A stretch of 64,000 nucleotides of DNA, taken from positions 434,001 to 498,000 of the forward strand of contig NZ_JAMXSB010000001.1 of assembly GCF_024124665.1 (NCBI RefSeq), written 5' to 3'. Position numbers and translations under genes: made by a program. Under the pieces are notes generated by a model. The model saw only the letters and a program-made list of their open reading frames with translations. It was not told the DNA's origin and made no database searches. The stretch comes from Pleionea sp. CnH1-48 (lineage in GTDB: Bacteria > Pseudomonadota > Gammaproteobacteria > Enterobacterales > Kangiellaceae). Of this stretch, positions 19,110-28,229 are shown one piece after another (positions within the stretch are counted from its first letter, which is position 1; each line of letters starts with the position of its first letter).

Positions 19110-20822
19110 TTAGAAACCTGCAGCATTGCCATCCTTGCGAGACTCAGAAGCACCATAATAAACTTTGTTTTCTGCATCCCACATAATGGCTTGATAACCA
19201 CCGTAGCCACCATGACCGTAACGAACTTTATGTCCCTTGAGCATCAACTCCTGAACCGTTTGATAAGGCACACTGGATTCCAACTCAATATAACCGCCAT
19301 CAGTAAGATATTTACTGTGACTTTCTGTCGGTTCTGTTGAGCCTAAATGCTGCCATCGCGTAGCATCTCCGGCTTCTTGTAAATTCATACCATAGTCGAT
19401 CATATTAATTAGCACTTGCACATGTCCTTGTGGCTGCATGGCACCGCCCATTACGCCATAACTCATAAAAGGTTTGCCTTTATGTGTCACAAAAGCGGGA
19501 ATAATTGTATGAAATGGCCTTTTTTTAGGCTCGTATACATTGGCATGCTGCTTATCCATCGAAAATAATTGCCCACGATCTTGCAGACCAAATCCGGTTC
19601 CGGGAACCACAACCCCCGAGCCCATGCCTCGATAATTGCTCTGGATGAGCGATACCATATTCCCTTCTTTATCTGCAGTAGTTAGATAAATGGTATCGCC
19701 GGATAGCAAAGCAGGATTGCCCGCATCCACCCGTGATGCTGAACGTTTTCCGATTAACTTCGCGCGCTGTTTGGCATAAGAGTCAGAGAGTAAATGCTGA
19801 GTTGAAATGTTATTGAAATCTGGATCGGCATAAAACTTGGCACGGTCTTCAAACACCAACTTTTTGGCTTCAACCATAGTATGAATAGACTGCGTAGAAT
19901 TAAATGGCATAGCACTAAGATCAAATTGTTTTAAGATCTGCAACATTTGCAGCGCAGCAATTCCTTGGCCATTTGGAGGCAACTCCCAGAGTCGATAACC
20001 TTTGTATTCCACAGATAAAGGCTCAACCCACTCTGAGGTATGATTCGCCAAGTCGGCATAACGCAAATAACCGCCTTCTTGCTTCATAAAACGATCAATA
20101 TTTTGCGCAATCTCTCCTTTATAGAAAGCATCTCGCCCTTGCTTTGCCAATAAACGATAAGTATTGGCGAGATCAGGATTACGAAATATTTGCCCTTTTG
20201 CTGGTGCCTTGCCGTTGATCGTAAAGGTTTCTTTGAAGGTGCCAGGCTGTGGTGATAATCGCGGGACACTACGGTTCCAGTAGTAAGCGATCAGCTCAGA
20301 AACGGGGAAGCCTTGCTCAGCATAATCGATTGCAGGTTTCAAAATGTTGCTCATTGGCAACTTGCCAAACTTGTTATGCAACTCAAACCAACCATCAACC
20401 GTTCCAGGAACACTGATAGGCAACATACCATAAGGAGGCAAGTCTTCTCGCCCTAACTGATCCAGTTCCTTTTGCAATTGCTTGTAGCTCAAGCCCGCAG
20501 GCGACCGACCTGACGCGTTCAGTCCATAAAGCTTTTGTTCTTTTGCACTCCACACTAAAGCAAATAAATCGCCACCAATACCACAACCCGTCGGCTCCAT
20601 AAGTCCTAGTGCAGCATTCGCCGCAATCGCTGCGTCGATGGCGCTGCCCCCTTGCTTAAGAATCTCAACACCAATTTGAGTCGCTAACGGTTGACTGGTC
20701 GCCACCATGCCATTTTGCGCAATGACTTCTGAGCGAGTCGCAAAGGCTTTGCCTGTCACTCTATCGACAGCGTCAACGGGTATAAAAGAAATAGAAAATA
20801 AAACGGCAAGAAACATTCGCAT
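19110..20822 (-). CDS. ggt: gamma-glutamyltransferase (glutathione hydrolase) precursor
   Basis: This 570-residue periplasmic enzyme has a signal peptide (MRMFLAVLFSISFIPVDA). The GGT large-subunit motifs are present (ATSQPLATQIGVEILKQGG; PTGCGIGGDLFALVW; LPPNGQGIAAL). The autocatalytic site is the Thr pair in YLTTADKEGNMVS. T381 is predicted to become the N-terminus of the small subunit, close to T391 of E. coli. The enzyme cleaves or transfers the gamma-glutamyl bond of glutathione and related peptides. The motif around the nucleophile (TTADKEGNMVS rather than TTHYSVVD) places it in the broader GGT/cephalosporin-acylase-like family, so the exact substrate is uncertain. It is monocistronic, upstream of the TonB-dependent receptor. 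Confidence 0.9.
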   Translation of the reverse strand: MRMFLAVLFSISFIPVDAVDRVTGKAFATRSEVIAQNGMVATSQPLATQIGVEILKQGGSAIDAAIAANAALGLMEPTGCGIGGDLFALVWSAKEQKLYGLNASGRSPAGLSYKQLQKELDQLGREDLPPYGMLPISVPGTVDGWFELHNKFGKLPMSNILKPAIDYAEQGFPVSELIAYYWNRSVPRLSPQPGTFKETFTINGKAPAKGQIFRNPDLANTYRLLAKQGRDAFYKGEIAQNIDRFMKQEGGYLRYADLANHTSEWVEPLSVEYKGYRLWELPPNGQGIAALQMLQILKQFDLSAMPFNSTQSIHTMVEAKKLVFEDRAKFYADPDFNNISTQHLLSDSYAKQRAKLIGKRSASRVDAGNPALLSGDTIYLTTADKEGNMVSLIQSNYRGMGSGVVVPGTGFGLQDRGQLFSMDKQHANVYEPKKRPFHTIIPAFVTHKGKPFMSYGVMGGAMQPQGHVQVLINMIDYGMNLQEAGDATRWQHLGSTEPTESHSKYLTDGGYIELESSVPYQTVQELMLKGHKVRYGHGGYGGYQAIMWDAENKVYYGASESRKDGNAAGF

Positions 20823-20966
20823 CGACAGACCCTCTCTATTGTTATTATTAAGTAAGAAGAACGATAGACAGAAGCAGTGTAAAAACGCTTCAGGGTCAAT
20901 TTATCACAGTTACGATGAAAGGCAGGAAAAATGAGGTAAATGATGTTGAAGTTATCTTTTTCTAAT

Positions 20967-21042
20967 ACTTTTGTCGCTCAAGTTGACTCAACATGCTCCC
21001 CCTTTTAGAACATGAAAGCACATTGAGTCAGCTTGCAAAAGT
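20967..21042. repeat. long imperfect inverted repeat (possible terminator)
   Basis: The outer arms ACTTTTG/CAAAAGT and inner arms CAAGTTGACTCAA/TTGAGTCAGCTTG (one mismatch) can fold into one extended hairpin. It lies just downstream of the gene at 21061-22353 (minus). It may terminate that transcript or be a regulatory structure; the T-run is weak. Confidence 0.45.
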
Positions 21043-21060
21043 ACGTGCGGTCTCAAATGA

Positions 21061-22353
21061 TTAAATATTCCAGTTAAGTCCACCTGAAATATCAATTTTC
21101 CCTGAACGATAGAGCTGCATTACAGAATATAATCCATATTTATGTACAAACTGCCCAGATGTTGTATTTGTATTAAAATGAGCCAAAGTTACCTCAGTAC
21201 CGGCATTAATATGAGTATCAATGATCAGCATAGCAAAGTAAGCATCGAGCCTCTCTGATTCGTTCAAACTATCATAGTTTAACGGTTGAACAGGAGGCGT
21301 TCCAACAGTTGGATTATCGGCATGAGGGTTATCGATCCCACAGTCAAAGAAACTAAAGGCTCCTTCAGAAAAACTCAGGCATGCCCCACCATTTTTTCCC
21401 CAAGGATTAGAATAGTACTTGAGCTTGCCGCTATCTAAAAACACCCAGCTACCAGGGTCATCATCACATGCAATCAGCCCATAAGTACCAGCGCCTTTGT
21501 AAGCAAAGCAAACTCCACCAGATTTCCCCCAAGGATTCCAGTTACCTCCCCATTCCAAAGCTCTCATTTGAAGCTTTTGATTAGCATGAGAAATAAAAAC
21601 AAACTTGACGTCATCACAACTTTTGATATCGAATAGGCCGCTGCCTTTGTAATAAAGGCATGCTCCATCTTTGTAACCTAAGTCGTAGTTCCAGCCACCA
21701 AAATCGACAGATAGTTGAAGCTTTGAGTCATCATTGATATGCCAGTTGTACACTCCTTGTAGCCGAAGAGTATCAACATCATCATTCGACTGTTGACGCA
21801 ATGCTATAAGATCATCAATAACATGAAACTCACCAGAGTGGGTGTAGGCAATTTCATTTAACCCATCATTATCGTAGTCTCCAACAGATATTCCAGTCAT
21901 ATCTTCAATCTTCGGTCTGGCGTCATCCCAAACACTAACCTCAAAAGGTTCGTTACATTCAATTTCAACATTAAACCTTTCGGCCAAGTTCTGTATGGAG
22001 CTACAACTATAATCGAACCAGCCTTTTTCAGCACAATCCCATACCCTTGACCTATCTTCTCGCCGGCAAGCATCAGGCTGTCCATCTCCATCCATATCGG
22101 CAACAACCGCAACATAGTCCACCATGCCCCCCCAATCACTTCGCACCTGATAGGTATAAGCGAAAGCCCCCTTGTTTGCATAAACAACAGTAGCCCCATC
22201 TTCTTCGAGAGATTGGATAAACTGCGTATCGTTAAAATTGACTTCAGAAATATTAGTCACTTCTTCGCCAATAAAGTCATTAACAAGACTCTGTGCTAAA
22301 TCAAACCCAAGACCTCCTGGGCTCATAAGAAAAACTAAAAAACTTTGAAACAT
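21061..22353 (-). CDS. protein with FG-GAP-like and beta-trefoil-like repeats, unknown function
   Basis: A 430-residue protein behind an AGAGG site. The first half contains two calcium-loop segments of FG-GAP type (ADMDGDGQPDA and GDYDNDGLNEIAYTHSG), as in integrin-like propellers. Residues about 210-340 hold three similar ~45-residue repeats: DGACLYYKGSGLFDIKSCDD, GGVCFAYKGAGTYGLIACDD and GGACLSFSEGAFSFFDC. Each pairs two cysteines and ends with NPWGK-type linkers. This is the rhythm of a beta-trefoil lectin (ricin-B-like), but I cannot assign a family. No clean signal peptide is visible at the chosen start (MFQSFLVFLMSPGG is only mildly hydrophobic). A surface or secreted sugar-binding role is possible. 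Confidence 0.6.
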   Translation of the reverse strand: MFQSFLVFLMSPGGLGFDLAQSLVNDFIGEEVTNISEVNFNDTQFIQSLEEDGATVVYANKGAFAYTYQVRSDWGGMVDYVAVVADMDGDGQPDACRREDRSRVWDCAEKGWFDYSCSSIQNLAERFNVEIECNEPFEVSVWDDARPKIEDMTGISVGDYDNDGLNEIAYTHSGEFHVIDDLIALRQQSNDDVDTLRLQGVYNWHINDDSKLQLSVDFGGWNYDLGYKDGACLYYKGSGLFDIKSCDDVKFVFISHANQKLQMRALEWGGNWNPWGKSGGVCFAYKGAGTYGLIACDDDPGSWVFLDSGKLKYYSNPWGKNGGACLSFSEGAFSFFDCGIDNPHADNPTVGTPPVQPLNYDSLNESERLDAYFAMLIIDTHINAGTEVTLAHFNTNTTSGQFVHKYGLYSVMQLYRSGKIDISGGLNWNI

Positions 22354-22597
22354 AAAAACCTCTTTATATCAATAAGTTAAGTAAGTAAGAACTTCATCAG
22401 GATTTCTCACCCTACCTAAAAGCAAGCTCTCATTTACTAATGTCGTGGCACAATAAGGGGGAATTATGGAGAAAGTATGGATAAAAAAAGAGATAAGTTC
22501 TGTTAGCCTGTCTTGATGGGAGTAGACTGGATAAGTAACTCTATTAGAAAATCTAGATACTGCACTACTTATAAGTGGGATTAGAGTAAGTTTTTGG

Positions 22598-22984
22598 CTA
22601 CTTATTTCGTTCGATATCTTTCTTAGATCCTAGAAATAAGCTATCAAGCGCTTCGGCTAATGTCTTGCCCTCTTCCATGAGTGGTTTTAGCATTTTGCTA
22701 GTACTGGCAGCATCAAATAGCCTTTGGCTGCTCTGTGAAAAATCCAGGAATAAATAAAGGTGCTCTCCAACGTAATAGCCCTGATTGTGAGCAAGGCCAT
22801 CTTTACTTTTTATCTTCTTATTAAAAATAAAAACATTTTCCTTATTATCATCAACACACTTGTGCATATCAGCGCTTGGATAAATTTTCTCGCTACAAAA
22901 CACTTTTCCGTCATAGATAAAGTGAAAGCTCTCAGCCCAGGTATTTGCAGAAAGAGCTAACAACATCAGGTAGATAATCTTCAC
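22598..22984 (-). CDS. small exported protein of unknown function
   Basis: A 128-residue protein with signal peptide MKIIYLMLLALSANTWA and a mature chain of about 110 residues. It has two cysteines that could pair (VFCSEKIY and MHKCVDDN). The C-terminal part is helical and charged. There is no recognised family. The apbE gene lies 26 nt upstream on the same strand, so the two may be co-transcribed. Confidence 0.6.
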   Translation of the reverse strand: MKIIYLMLLALSANTWAESFHFIYDGKVFCSEKIYPSADMHKCVDDNKENVFIFNKKIKSKDGLAHNQGYYVGEHLYLFLDFSQSSQRLFDAASTSKMLKPLMEEGKTLAEALDSLFLGSKKDIERNK

Positions 22985-23010
22985 TTCATTTTCCTTGTAG
23001 TCTGGATGAT

Positions 23011-23985
23011 TTATTGCGACTGAAGATCCTTGCTGTAGTGATACTGACCTTTCTCATCAATAATGATGGCAGAGACTTTATCGAGCTTGTTGATAAGCTC
23101 CAACCCTTTTTTGGGGCCTAATACAAACACCGTCGTCGACAACGCGTCGGAGGTTAATGCATTGTCAGCAATAATTGAAACACTGATGCTCTTTTTAGCC
23201 GACTTACCCGTATTAGGATCAATGATATGATGAATGCGTTCGCCATTACGGATAAAGAAACGCTCATAATCACCCGAGGTTGATATAGCAACGTTCTCAA
23301 CAGGAATACGCGTTAACACTTCACCTTTTTTGCGAGGGTGTTGAATACCAACGGTCCATAAACGCCCTTTGCGATCTCCAAGAACTCGACTATCGCCACC
23401 CGCATTGACAAAAGCATGTTCCACACCGGATTTAGCAAGTAACTCAATACAACGATCCACCGCATGACCTTTGGCAATACCGCCTAAATCAATTTTTACA
23501 CCAGGTTTAGTAAAAGACACTGTCGATTTTTCGGCCTCTAAGACCACCGACTTATAATCAATTAACGGCTGATGCTCTTTGATCGTGCTATCTTCTGGTG
23601 CTGATTGCTCGCGATAATTAAACAGGTGGCCAACACTGGCATAAGTGATATCAAATGCCCCATTACTTTCTTTCGAAAAATCCGCTGACTGAGTCAGCAA
23701 CAAAAACATCTCTTCAGAAATCTTTTGAGGTTTTTCTGCAGCAAGTTGATTGATTCTAGAAAGCTCGCTGGTTTCGATGTAGGGACTCATCAATTGATTA
23801 ATGCGCTCCATTTCATCCATCACAGCCGTGATTAACGTTTGTGCTTTACGAGCATCTTTGTGCCAAAGTTCAACATTGGCTTCTGTGCCCATGACTTCAA
23901 AACGTTTGGAGTGCCACTGAGCAGCGGCAGAAAAAGAAGCAAGCATCAGAATGATACTTGCTATTCGAGTTGAATATTTCATCAA
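23011..23985 (-). CDS. apbE: FAD:protein FMN transferase
   Basis: This 324-residue protein has a signal peptide (ending FSAAAQW) and the ApbE signatures: MGTEANVELW, a DLGGIAKGHAVDR flavin-binding motif, FVNAGGDSRVLG, and the late HIIDPNTGKSAK and SDALSTTVFVLG segments that bind the metal-FAD. ApbE attaches FMN covalently to threonine of exported flavoproteins such as NqrB/NqrC and RnfG. It is therefore periplasmic and membrane-associated. The TonB-like/ExbBD cluster lies 150 nt upstream on the same strand, but I see no functional link. Confidence 0.93.
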   Translation of the reverse strand: MMKYSTRIASIILMLASFSAAAQWHSKRFEVMGTEANVELWHKDARKAQTLITAVMDEMERINQLMSPYIETSELSRINQLAAEKPQKISEEMFLLLTQSADFSKESNGAFDITYASVGHLFNYREQSAPEDSTIKEHQPLIDYKSVVLEAEKSTVSFTKPGVKIDLGGIAKGHAVDRCIELLAKSGVEHAFVNAGGDSRVLGDRKGRLWTVGIQHPRKKGEVLTRIPVENVAISTSGDYERFFIRNGERIHHIIDPNTGKSAKKSISVSIIADNALTSDALSTTVFVLGPKKGLELINKLDKVSAIIIDEKGQYHYSKDLQSQ

Positions 23986-24135
23986 TATCAGGGCCTGTTA
24001 ATCTCTCGTCAGTATTCTTTGCCAAAACGCAATTTGCGTTCAACAAGGCAGAATGAGCGATGTGTAATACTTCTACATAAACGACATTCTAACGCGCAAA
24101 GACACTCAACGAAAGATCAACGCCCCTTCATTATC

Positions 24136-25086
24136 TTAAGGTGTGAACACGACCGGATAAGTACCTTCCCAGACAGCAACGTTTAGTTTGCCAAAGTTAA
24201 TCTTACGAATAACTGACAATAAACGTTTTTCGAGTTTAGGGTCATTAAGCTCACTGGATACAATGCTCGCCTGACTCACCTTACCCGATGGCTCGATGCG
24301 CAGTTTAAACACAACACGACCTTGAAGCGATGGATTCTTACGTAGCGCTCGACGATAGTGTGTATCGATACGACCATAAGAAGCATCAAAGGCCTGCTGA
24401 ATATTCTCACTGGTCCGTTTGCCTGCTTTACCCGTTTTCGATGTTGAAGCGGTGCGTTTAACCCCTTTGATCTTACTGGTTACCGATGTGGTTCCCGATC
24501 CTTTAAGAGCGCCACCACCACCACGACTACTACTGGTTTTGCCGATCTTAACACCACCACTGCTGGCCAGCGCAGAGTCACCCAATAGATCGCGCTGAGT
24601 TTCAACTTCGTCAGAACCTGTTTGTGTCAGATTAGTTGAGTCTTGCAGCTCCGTAACAGTGTCGTTGTCACGTAACTCAGCAAAAACATCAAACACGGCG
24701 GCTTTCTCGGCTGCCACTTCTTTTGCAGAAGGTTCAGGTGTTTCGACTGGATCAGGCTCGGGCTCCGGTTCTGGCTCTGGTTTTTCTTCAGGCTTTTCTT
24801 CCGGTTTTTCTTCTTCAGGCTCGGGTTCTTCTTCAGGTTGTTCCGGCTCTGGCGGTGGTGGGGGTGGAGGCTCTTCTTTCTGCTCCAATACCAACTGCAC
24901 CAAACGCTCAGGAATCTCCGGTTTTTTACGCGGAGGTTCTGGAACTTCGATCAGAGGAACAAGAATACCGAAAACAATCGTCAGTACTAAAACAACAATC
25001 AGAATGTTACGAAAGCGATTGCTCTCTTCACTGATTTTTTCCCATGGCAACATGGGTTCAATCAAAACGCGAGGGAATCGGCTCAT
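24136..25086 (-). CDS. TonB-like energy transducer with AgmX/PglI C-terminal domain
   Basis: This 316-residue protein has one N-terminal transmembrane helix (about 27-50, ILIVVLVLTIVFGILVPLI). A long periplasmic Pro/Glu-rich spacer follows (about residues 70-125), then a Gly/Ser-rich linker and a TonB-type C-terminal domain (YRRALRKNPSLQGRVVFKLR). The IEPSGKVSQASIVSS segment is the hallmark of the AgmX/PglI subfamily, named from Myxococcus gliding proteins. It overlaps the upstream exbD by 4 nt, so it shares a membrane complex with ExbB and the ExbDs, carrying proton-motive force to an outer-envelope partner. The partners are probably the TPR proteins encoded upstream. Confidence 0.85.
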   Translation of the reverse strand: MSRFPRVLIEPMLPWEKISEESNRFRNILIVVLVLTIVFGILVPLIEVPEPPRKKPEIPERLVQLVLEQKEEPPPPPPPEPEQPEEEPEPEEEKPEEKPEEKPEPEPEPEPDPVETPEPSAKEVAAEKAAVFDVFAELRDNDTVTELQDSTNLTQTGSDEVETQRDLLGDSALASSGGVKIGKTSSSRGGGGALKGSGTTSVTSKIKGVKRTASTSKTGKAGKRTSENIQQAFDASYGRIDTHYRRALRKNPSLQGRVVFKLRIEPSGKVSQASIVSSELNDPKLEKRLLSVIRKINFGKLNVAVWEGTYPVVFTP

Positions 25087-25601
25087 GGTGTGCTGGCCCC
25101 CTCTGGTTTGTCTTTTGCTGCTTTCGATACTGCCAGAGAGATATTCTTATAGTTAGACGCACTCAAGGTATAAAGAATACGCTTAAGAAGTTTATACGGG
25201 ATCTCTTTGTCTCCCATAATAGTGACTTCACCAGTATCCTCTAAGTCTTGAGTTAACCCCAAACGATTTTGTAGCTGTAATTCAAGCTCCGCTTTTAACG
25301 CAGGGATAACATTGTCTTCGCTATTGATGATTTGTTCTGCCGAAGCAATTTTTCGCCCCTGTACAATCAAGTCATCGTTGTTGATCAAAATCAACAGAGT
25401 TTCTTCTGGTAATCGTTCTGCTTTGGATTCCGGTAAGGTAATCGCTTTAGAACTGGGTAACTGCTCAACATTTGACGAATTTACTAGCAGGAAAAATACC
25501 AGAATAGTAAAAATGTCCATTAAGGAAACCAGGTTCAAACCACCTTTACCGTAGCGCTTATGATGGCGCTCCATTCGTTTTGCTTTTACAGAGAGCTTCA
25601 T
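25083..25601 (-). CDS. exbD: ExbD/TolR-family protein (second copy)
   Basis: This 172-residue protein has a cytoplasmic start, one transmembrane helix and a periplasmic domain. The helix begins LVSLMDIFTILVFFLL and contains the essential membrane aspartate (MDIF) of the ExbD/TolR/MotB family. It overlaps the preceding exbD and the following TonB-like gene by 4 nt each (ATGA), so all are translationally coupled. Two ExbDs per operon is common in AglQ/AglS- or TolR-like systems, where they form a heterodimer in the ExbB pore. Confidence 0.88.
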   Translation of the reverse strand: MKLSVKAKRMERHHKRYGKGGLNLVSLMDIFTILVFFLLVNSSNVEQLPSSKAITLPESKAERLPEETLLILINNDDLIVQGRKIASAEQIINSEDNVIPALKAELELQLQNRLGLTQDLEDTGEVTIMGDKEIPYKLLKRILYTLSASNYKNISLAVSKAAKDKPEGASTP

Positions 25602-26152
25602 GGTTTATTCTTCGCTCCCTGTTGTTTACTGTAATCCGGAGGTGCGCTACCAATAGAAATGTCTGGAAATAACTCGCCAAAAACCACTTCGGTTTTTCCG
25701 TTGTCGAGTGTTTCTTCTTTCTCAACTAAACGGGTTGCGTCCATTGTCTGTACCAACACATCATAAGGAATATCTTCTTCTAGCAAGATAGTGATGTTGG
25801 TCATCTGAGCAAAATCAGGATGTGCTTTGAGTTTTTGCAACGCTTGATTTAGCGCGACAAAATCATAGTCACCTGTTGCCTCGTCATTAACAATAGTCGT
25901 AAAGCCACCACTTGAACGTTCAGCAACCTCTAATTGGTTCGCTCGAACGATCACCTCCAGAGCTTTTGGAGGTTCTTCTGGTGTTTGCGCTGGCGCACTG
26001 GTTCCCGGCAAGTTTAAGTTCAATATGGACACCTGAGAGAAAACCGCCGAAATCAACAGAAAAGGTACCAACACAACCATCAAATTCATGAAGGCTGTAA
26101 TGTTGAGTTCGGTATTAACCTCGCGATGTCTCTTTGATCGACGCTGCCACAT
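25598..26152 (-). CDS. exbD: ExbD/TolR-family protein (first copy)
   Basis: A 184-residue protein with an N-terminal cytoplasmic stretch (RRSKRHREVNTELNI), a membrane helix (FMNLMVVLVPFLLISAVFSQ) and a periplasmic domain of about 140 residues. In this copy the usual membrane aspartate is replaced by Asn (TAFMNLMVV), unlike the second copy (LMDIF). That suggests one of the two ExbDs is the proton-carrying subunit and the other is structural, as in AglS/AglQ-like pairs. It starts 12 nt after exbB. Confidence 0.82.
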   Translation of the reverse strand: MWQRRSKRHREVNTELNITAFMNLMVVLVPFLLISAVFSQVSILNLNLPGTSAPAQTPEEPPKALEVIVRANQLEVAERSSGGFTTIVNDEATGDYDFVALNQALQKLKAHPDFAQMTNITILLEEDIPYDVLVQTMDATRLVEKEETLDNGKTEVVFGELFPDISIGSAPPDYSKQQGAKNKP

Positions 26153-26164
26153 AGAGAGACCTTG

Positions 26165-26953
26165 TTATGCTTTAGGGTTAGGACGAGCAGCCGTTCTGCC
26201 AGTTGGTTGTGCTTGGCCTGCTGAGGGGCGTTGTTTAGGAGCAGACGCCTCATTGCTTGCAGTCGCAGAACGAATCACATTAACAAACTTAACCGATGCC
26301 ATTTCTAGACTATCAACGATTTCTGTCGTTTTAGTTTGCAGGAAGGTAAAGGCCAGCAATAATGGGATTGCCGCGATCAAACCAAATGCCGTTGTATTCA
26401 TCGCAACCGAGATACTTTTTGAAAGCAGGTTCGCTTTTTCTGCAGGGTCAACATCAGCAACCGCGGTAAAGGCGTCGATCAAACCCAGAATAGTACCAAG
26501 CAGACCTAGCAGCGTCGCAATGTTAGCGAAAGTAGCCAAGTATTGCGTACGTTTTTCCAAACGCGGCATGATTTCCATCAAGCCCTCTTCCATTGCCATT
26601 TCTAAATCGTCATGGCGACGCCCCTGACCCACTTTGGATAAACCATAAGCCAGTACTCGACCGAGAGCAGCACTTGATTTAGAAGAAATATCTAACGCTT
26701 GGCGAAACTCGCCTTTGTTTAAGATAGGAAGTAATTTTTTCCAAACCATCTGGTTTTTAGTTTTAACCATTTGCAGGTAAATGAAACGCTCAATAGCGAT
26801 TGCAATACCTAGAGCTAAAACAAACAGGATGGGGTACATGAACGGCCCACCTAACTGGAAAAATTTCACAATCGTCATAACAACACCAGGTTCTTCCACC
26901 GGTGCTACGTTACTAGCGCTTGCTGTCATAGCAAAGAGTGCCGACCCCAACAT
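26165..26953 (-). CDS. exbB: MotA/TolQ/ExbB-family proton channel
   Basis: This 262-residue protein has an N-terminal hydrophobic segment and three transmembrane helices (YPILFVLALGIAIAIERFIY; IATLLGLLGTILGLIDAFTA; AFGLIAAIPLLLAFTFLQ). The conserved TLLGLLGTILGLI and NTTAFGLIAAIP motifs line the proton path. It starts the four-gene unit exbB-exbD-exbD-tonB-like, behind CGGAGAG. It forms the inner-membrane pore that energises the TonB-like partner. A 263-nt gap upstream probably holds a promoter, although the TPR genes further upstream may also read through. Confidence 0.93.
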   Translation of the reverse strand: MLGSALFAMTASASNVAPVEEPGVVMTIVKFFQLGGPFMYPILFVLALGIAIAIERFIYLQMVKTKNQMVWKKLLPILNKGEFRQALDISSKSSAALGRVLAYGLSKVGQGRRHDDLEMAMEEGLMEIMPRLEKRTQYLATFANIATLLGLLGTILGLIDAFTAVADVDPAEKANLLSKSISVAMNTTAFGLIAAIPLLLAFTFLQTKTTEIVDSLEMASVKFVNVIRSATASNEASAPKQRPSAGQAQPTGRTAARPNPKA

Positions 26954-27216
26954 ACTAACTCTCCGATTTATTACTTAAATTGAAATGAATGAATTAACCT
27001 GTATACAACACAATGACGACTCATACTGTCATCAGTTTAGTGCAAAAAATTACTTGTTGGATATTCCGCTGCAATGCGTTATACCCAAAATAAACACTTT
27101 ACCTTTGGCTATCCTGTGAAATGGTAATAAGCCGAGTAATCACCGAAATATAAAGGAAACTCTACGCTGTGTTCATGTTAAAACTCTCAAAGTGAGAACG
27201 CAATCACTGATATTCT

Positions 27217-27549
27217 CTACTTGGAATTTTCACTATTATTCAATCGCTTATTTAACGAGCGATACAGTTTAACTTTACGCTTAAATACATTAGCTTCTAC
27301 CGGCCCATAAATCTCTTCTACAACGCGTCCTTGAATCGGTGATACGTTGTTTTCGGGGCCCGGTTTCCACGGCACGATATAAAGAACATTAGGTAACTCG
27401 TTCACACCTCGAATCGTCAAACCCAACTGTGATTCGACCACTTGCGTTGTCGCAGCAGGCTCCTGTTTTTTTGACTCTGACTCAGCTGCATGCAAGCTCA
27501 CAGGAATGAGGAAAATAGTTGCAATGGTTATGGCGAACTGTTTTTTCAT
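27217..27549 (-). CDS. small exported protein of unknown function in the TPR operon
   Basis: A 110-residue protein with signal peptide (MKKQFAITIATIFLIPVSLHAA). The mature part contains VNELPNVLYIVPWKP and ends with charged residues. It overlaps the upstream TPR lipoprotein gene by 4 nt (ATGA), so it belongs to that operon. Similar short proteins sit next to AgmX/ExbD clusters in other gammaproteobacteria as far as I recall. The role is unknown; it is probably periplasmic. Confidence 0.65.
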   Translation of the reverse strand: MKKQFAITIATIFLIPVSLHAAESESKKQEPAATTQVVESQLGLTIRGVNELPNVLYIVPWKPGPENNVSPIQGRVVEEIYGPVEANVFKRKVKLYRSLNKRLNNSENSK

Positions 27550-28229
27550 TGTGCAGCCTCCGCTTGTGGTAATCGACGTTTTAACTCAACAATCCAGTTT
27601 TTTACCTGCGCATCTTCAGCGCCATTGATCAACTGGAAGGTTTCGAAGGAATTAAGAGCCAAAGGGCCATCTTGCAGGTAAAGATCAGCCAGCACACCTA
27701 GATTCAGATAACTGCTTTTAAATCCCGGATTAGCCGCAATGGCTTGCTCATAAACCTGTTTGGCTTCGGCAAATAAGCCAAGGTGACGATAGATAAATCC
27801 TGCCAGATTCAAACTCGGAGCATATTGACTATCTACAGTCACTGCTTTTTCGACATGGGTTCGAGCTTGTTCGTAGTTCTTTTGCTGAACTTCCATTAAA
27901 GCCAGATTTAAATCAATGTGCGGGTACTGCGCATATTGAGTGCGTAAAGACTCCAGCAAAGTGTTTGCTTGTGCATACTCTTTTTGCTCTGCCAGTGCTT
28001 GTGCTTTCTTTAATTCATTAACTAAAGGCTCTGGCAATACCGGCTCAGGTGTCAAAGGATACAGCTTTGCTACATCCACGGGCGGCGGTGCAACAGTGCC
28101 ATCGGTGGGCGTGGTTGTTTCCGCCTCTGGAGGAATAGTTTCTGCCTCTGGCTCTGTCGATTTGGTGGCACAACCCGCCAAAATAATCGACAGAGTAAAT
28201 AGAGCAGCTAAACGTAAAGGACTCGTCAT
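27546..28229 (-). CDS. TPR lipoprotein
   Basis: The start is ATG 28229, which overlaps the upstream stop by one base (TAATG). The 227-residue protein has a lipoprotein signal with lipobox LAGC. A Pro/Glu/Thr-rich linker follows, then about four TPR units (QALAEQKEYAQANTLLESL; YAPSLNLAGFIYRHLGLFAE; NPGFKSSYLNLGVLADLYL). TPR lipoproteins act as scaffolds on the outer- or inner-membrane periplasmic face. The arrangement resembles GltE/AglT of Myxococcus, but orthology is not proven. Confidence 0.8.
   Translation of the reverse strand: MTSPLRLAALFTLSIILAGCATKSTEPEAETIPPEAETTTPTDGTVAPPPVDVAKLYPLTPEPVLPEPLVNELKKAQALAEQKEYAQANTLLESLRTQYAQYPHIDLNLALMEVQQKNYEQARTHVEKAVTVDSQYAPSLNLAGFIYRHLGLFAEAKQVYEQAIAANPGFKSSYLNLGVLADLYLQDGPLALNSFETFQLINGAEDAQVKNWIVELKRRLPQAEAAQ

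Noticed and set aside
24659..25156. Long plus-strand frame of Ser/Gly repeats
   Set aside because: It is the antisense shadow of the Pro/Glu-rich linker of the TonB-like gene; low complexity creates it.
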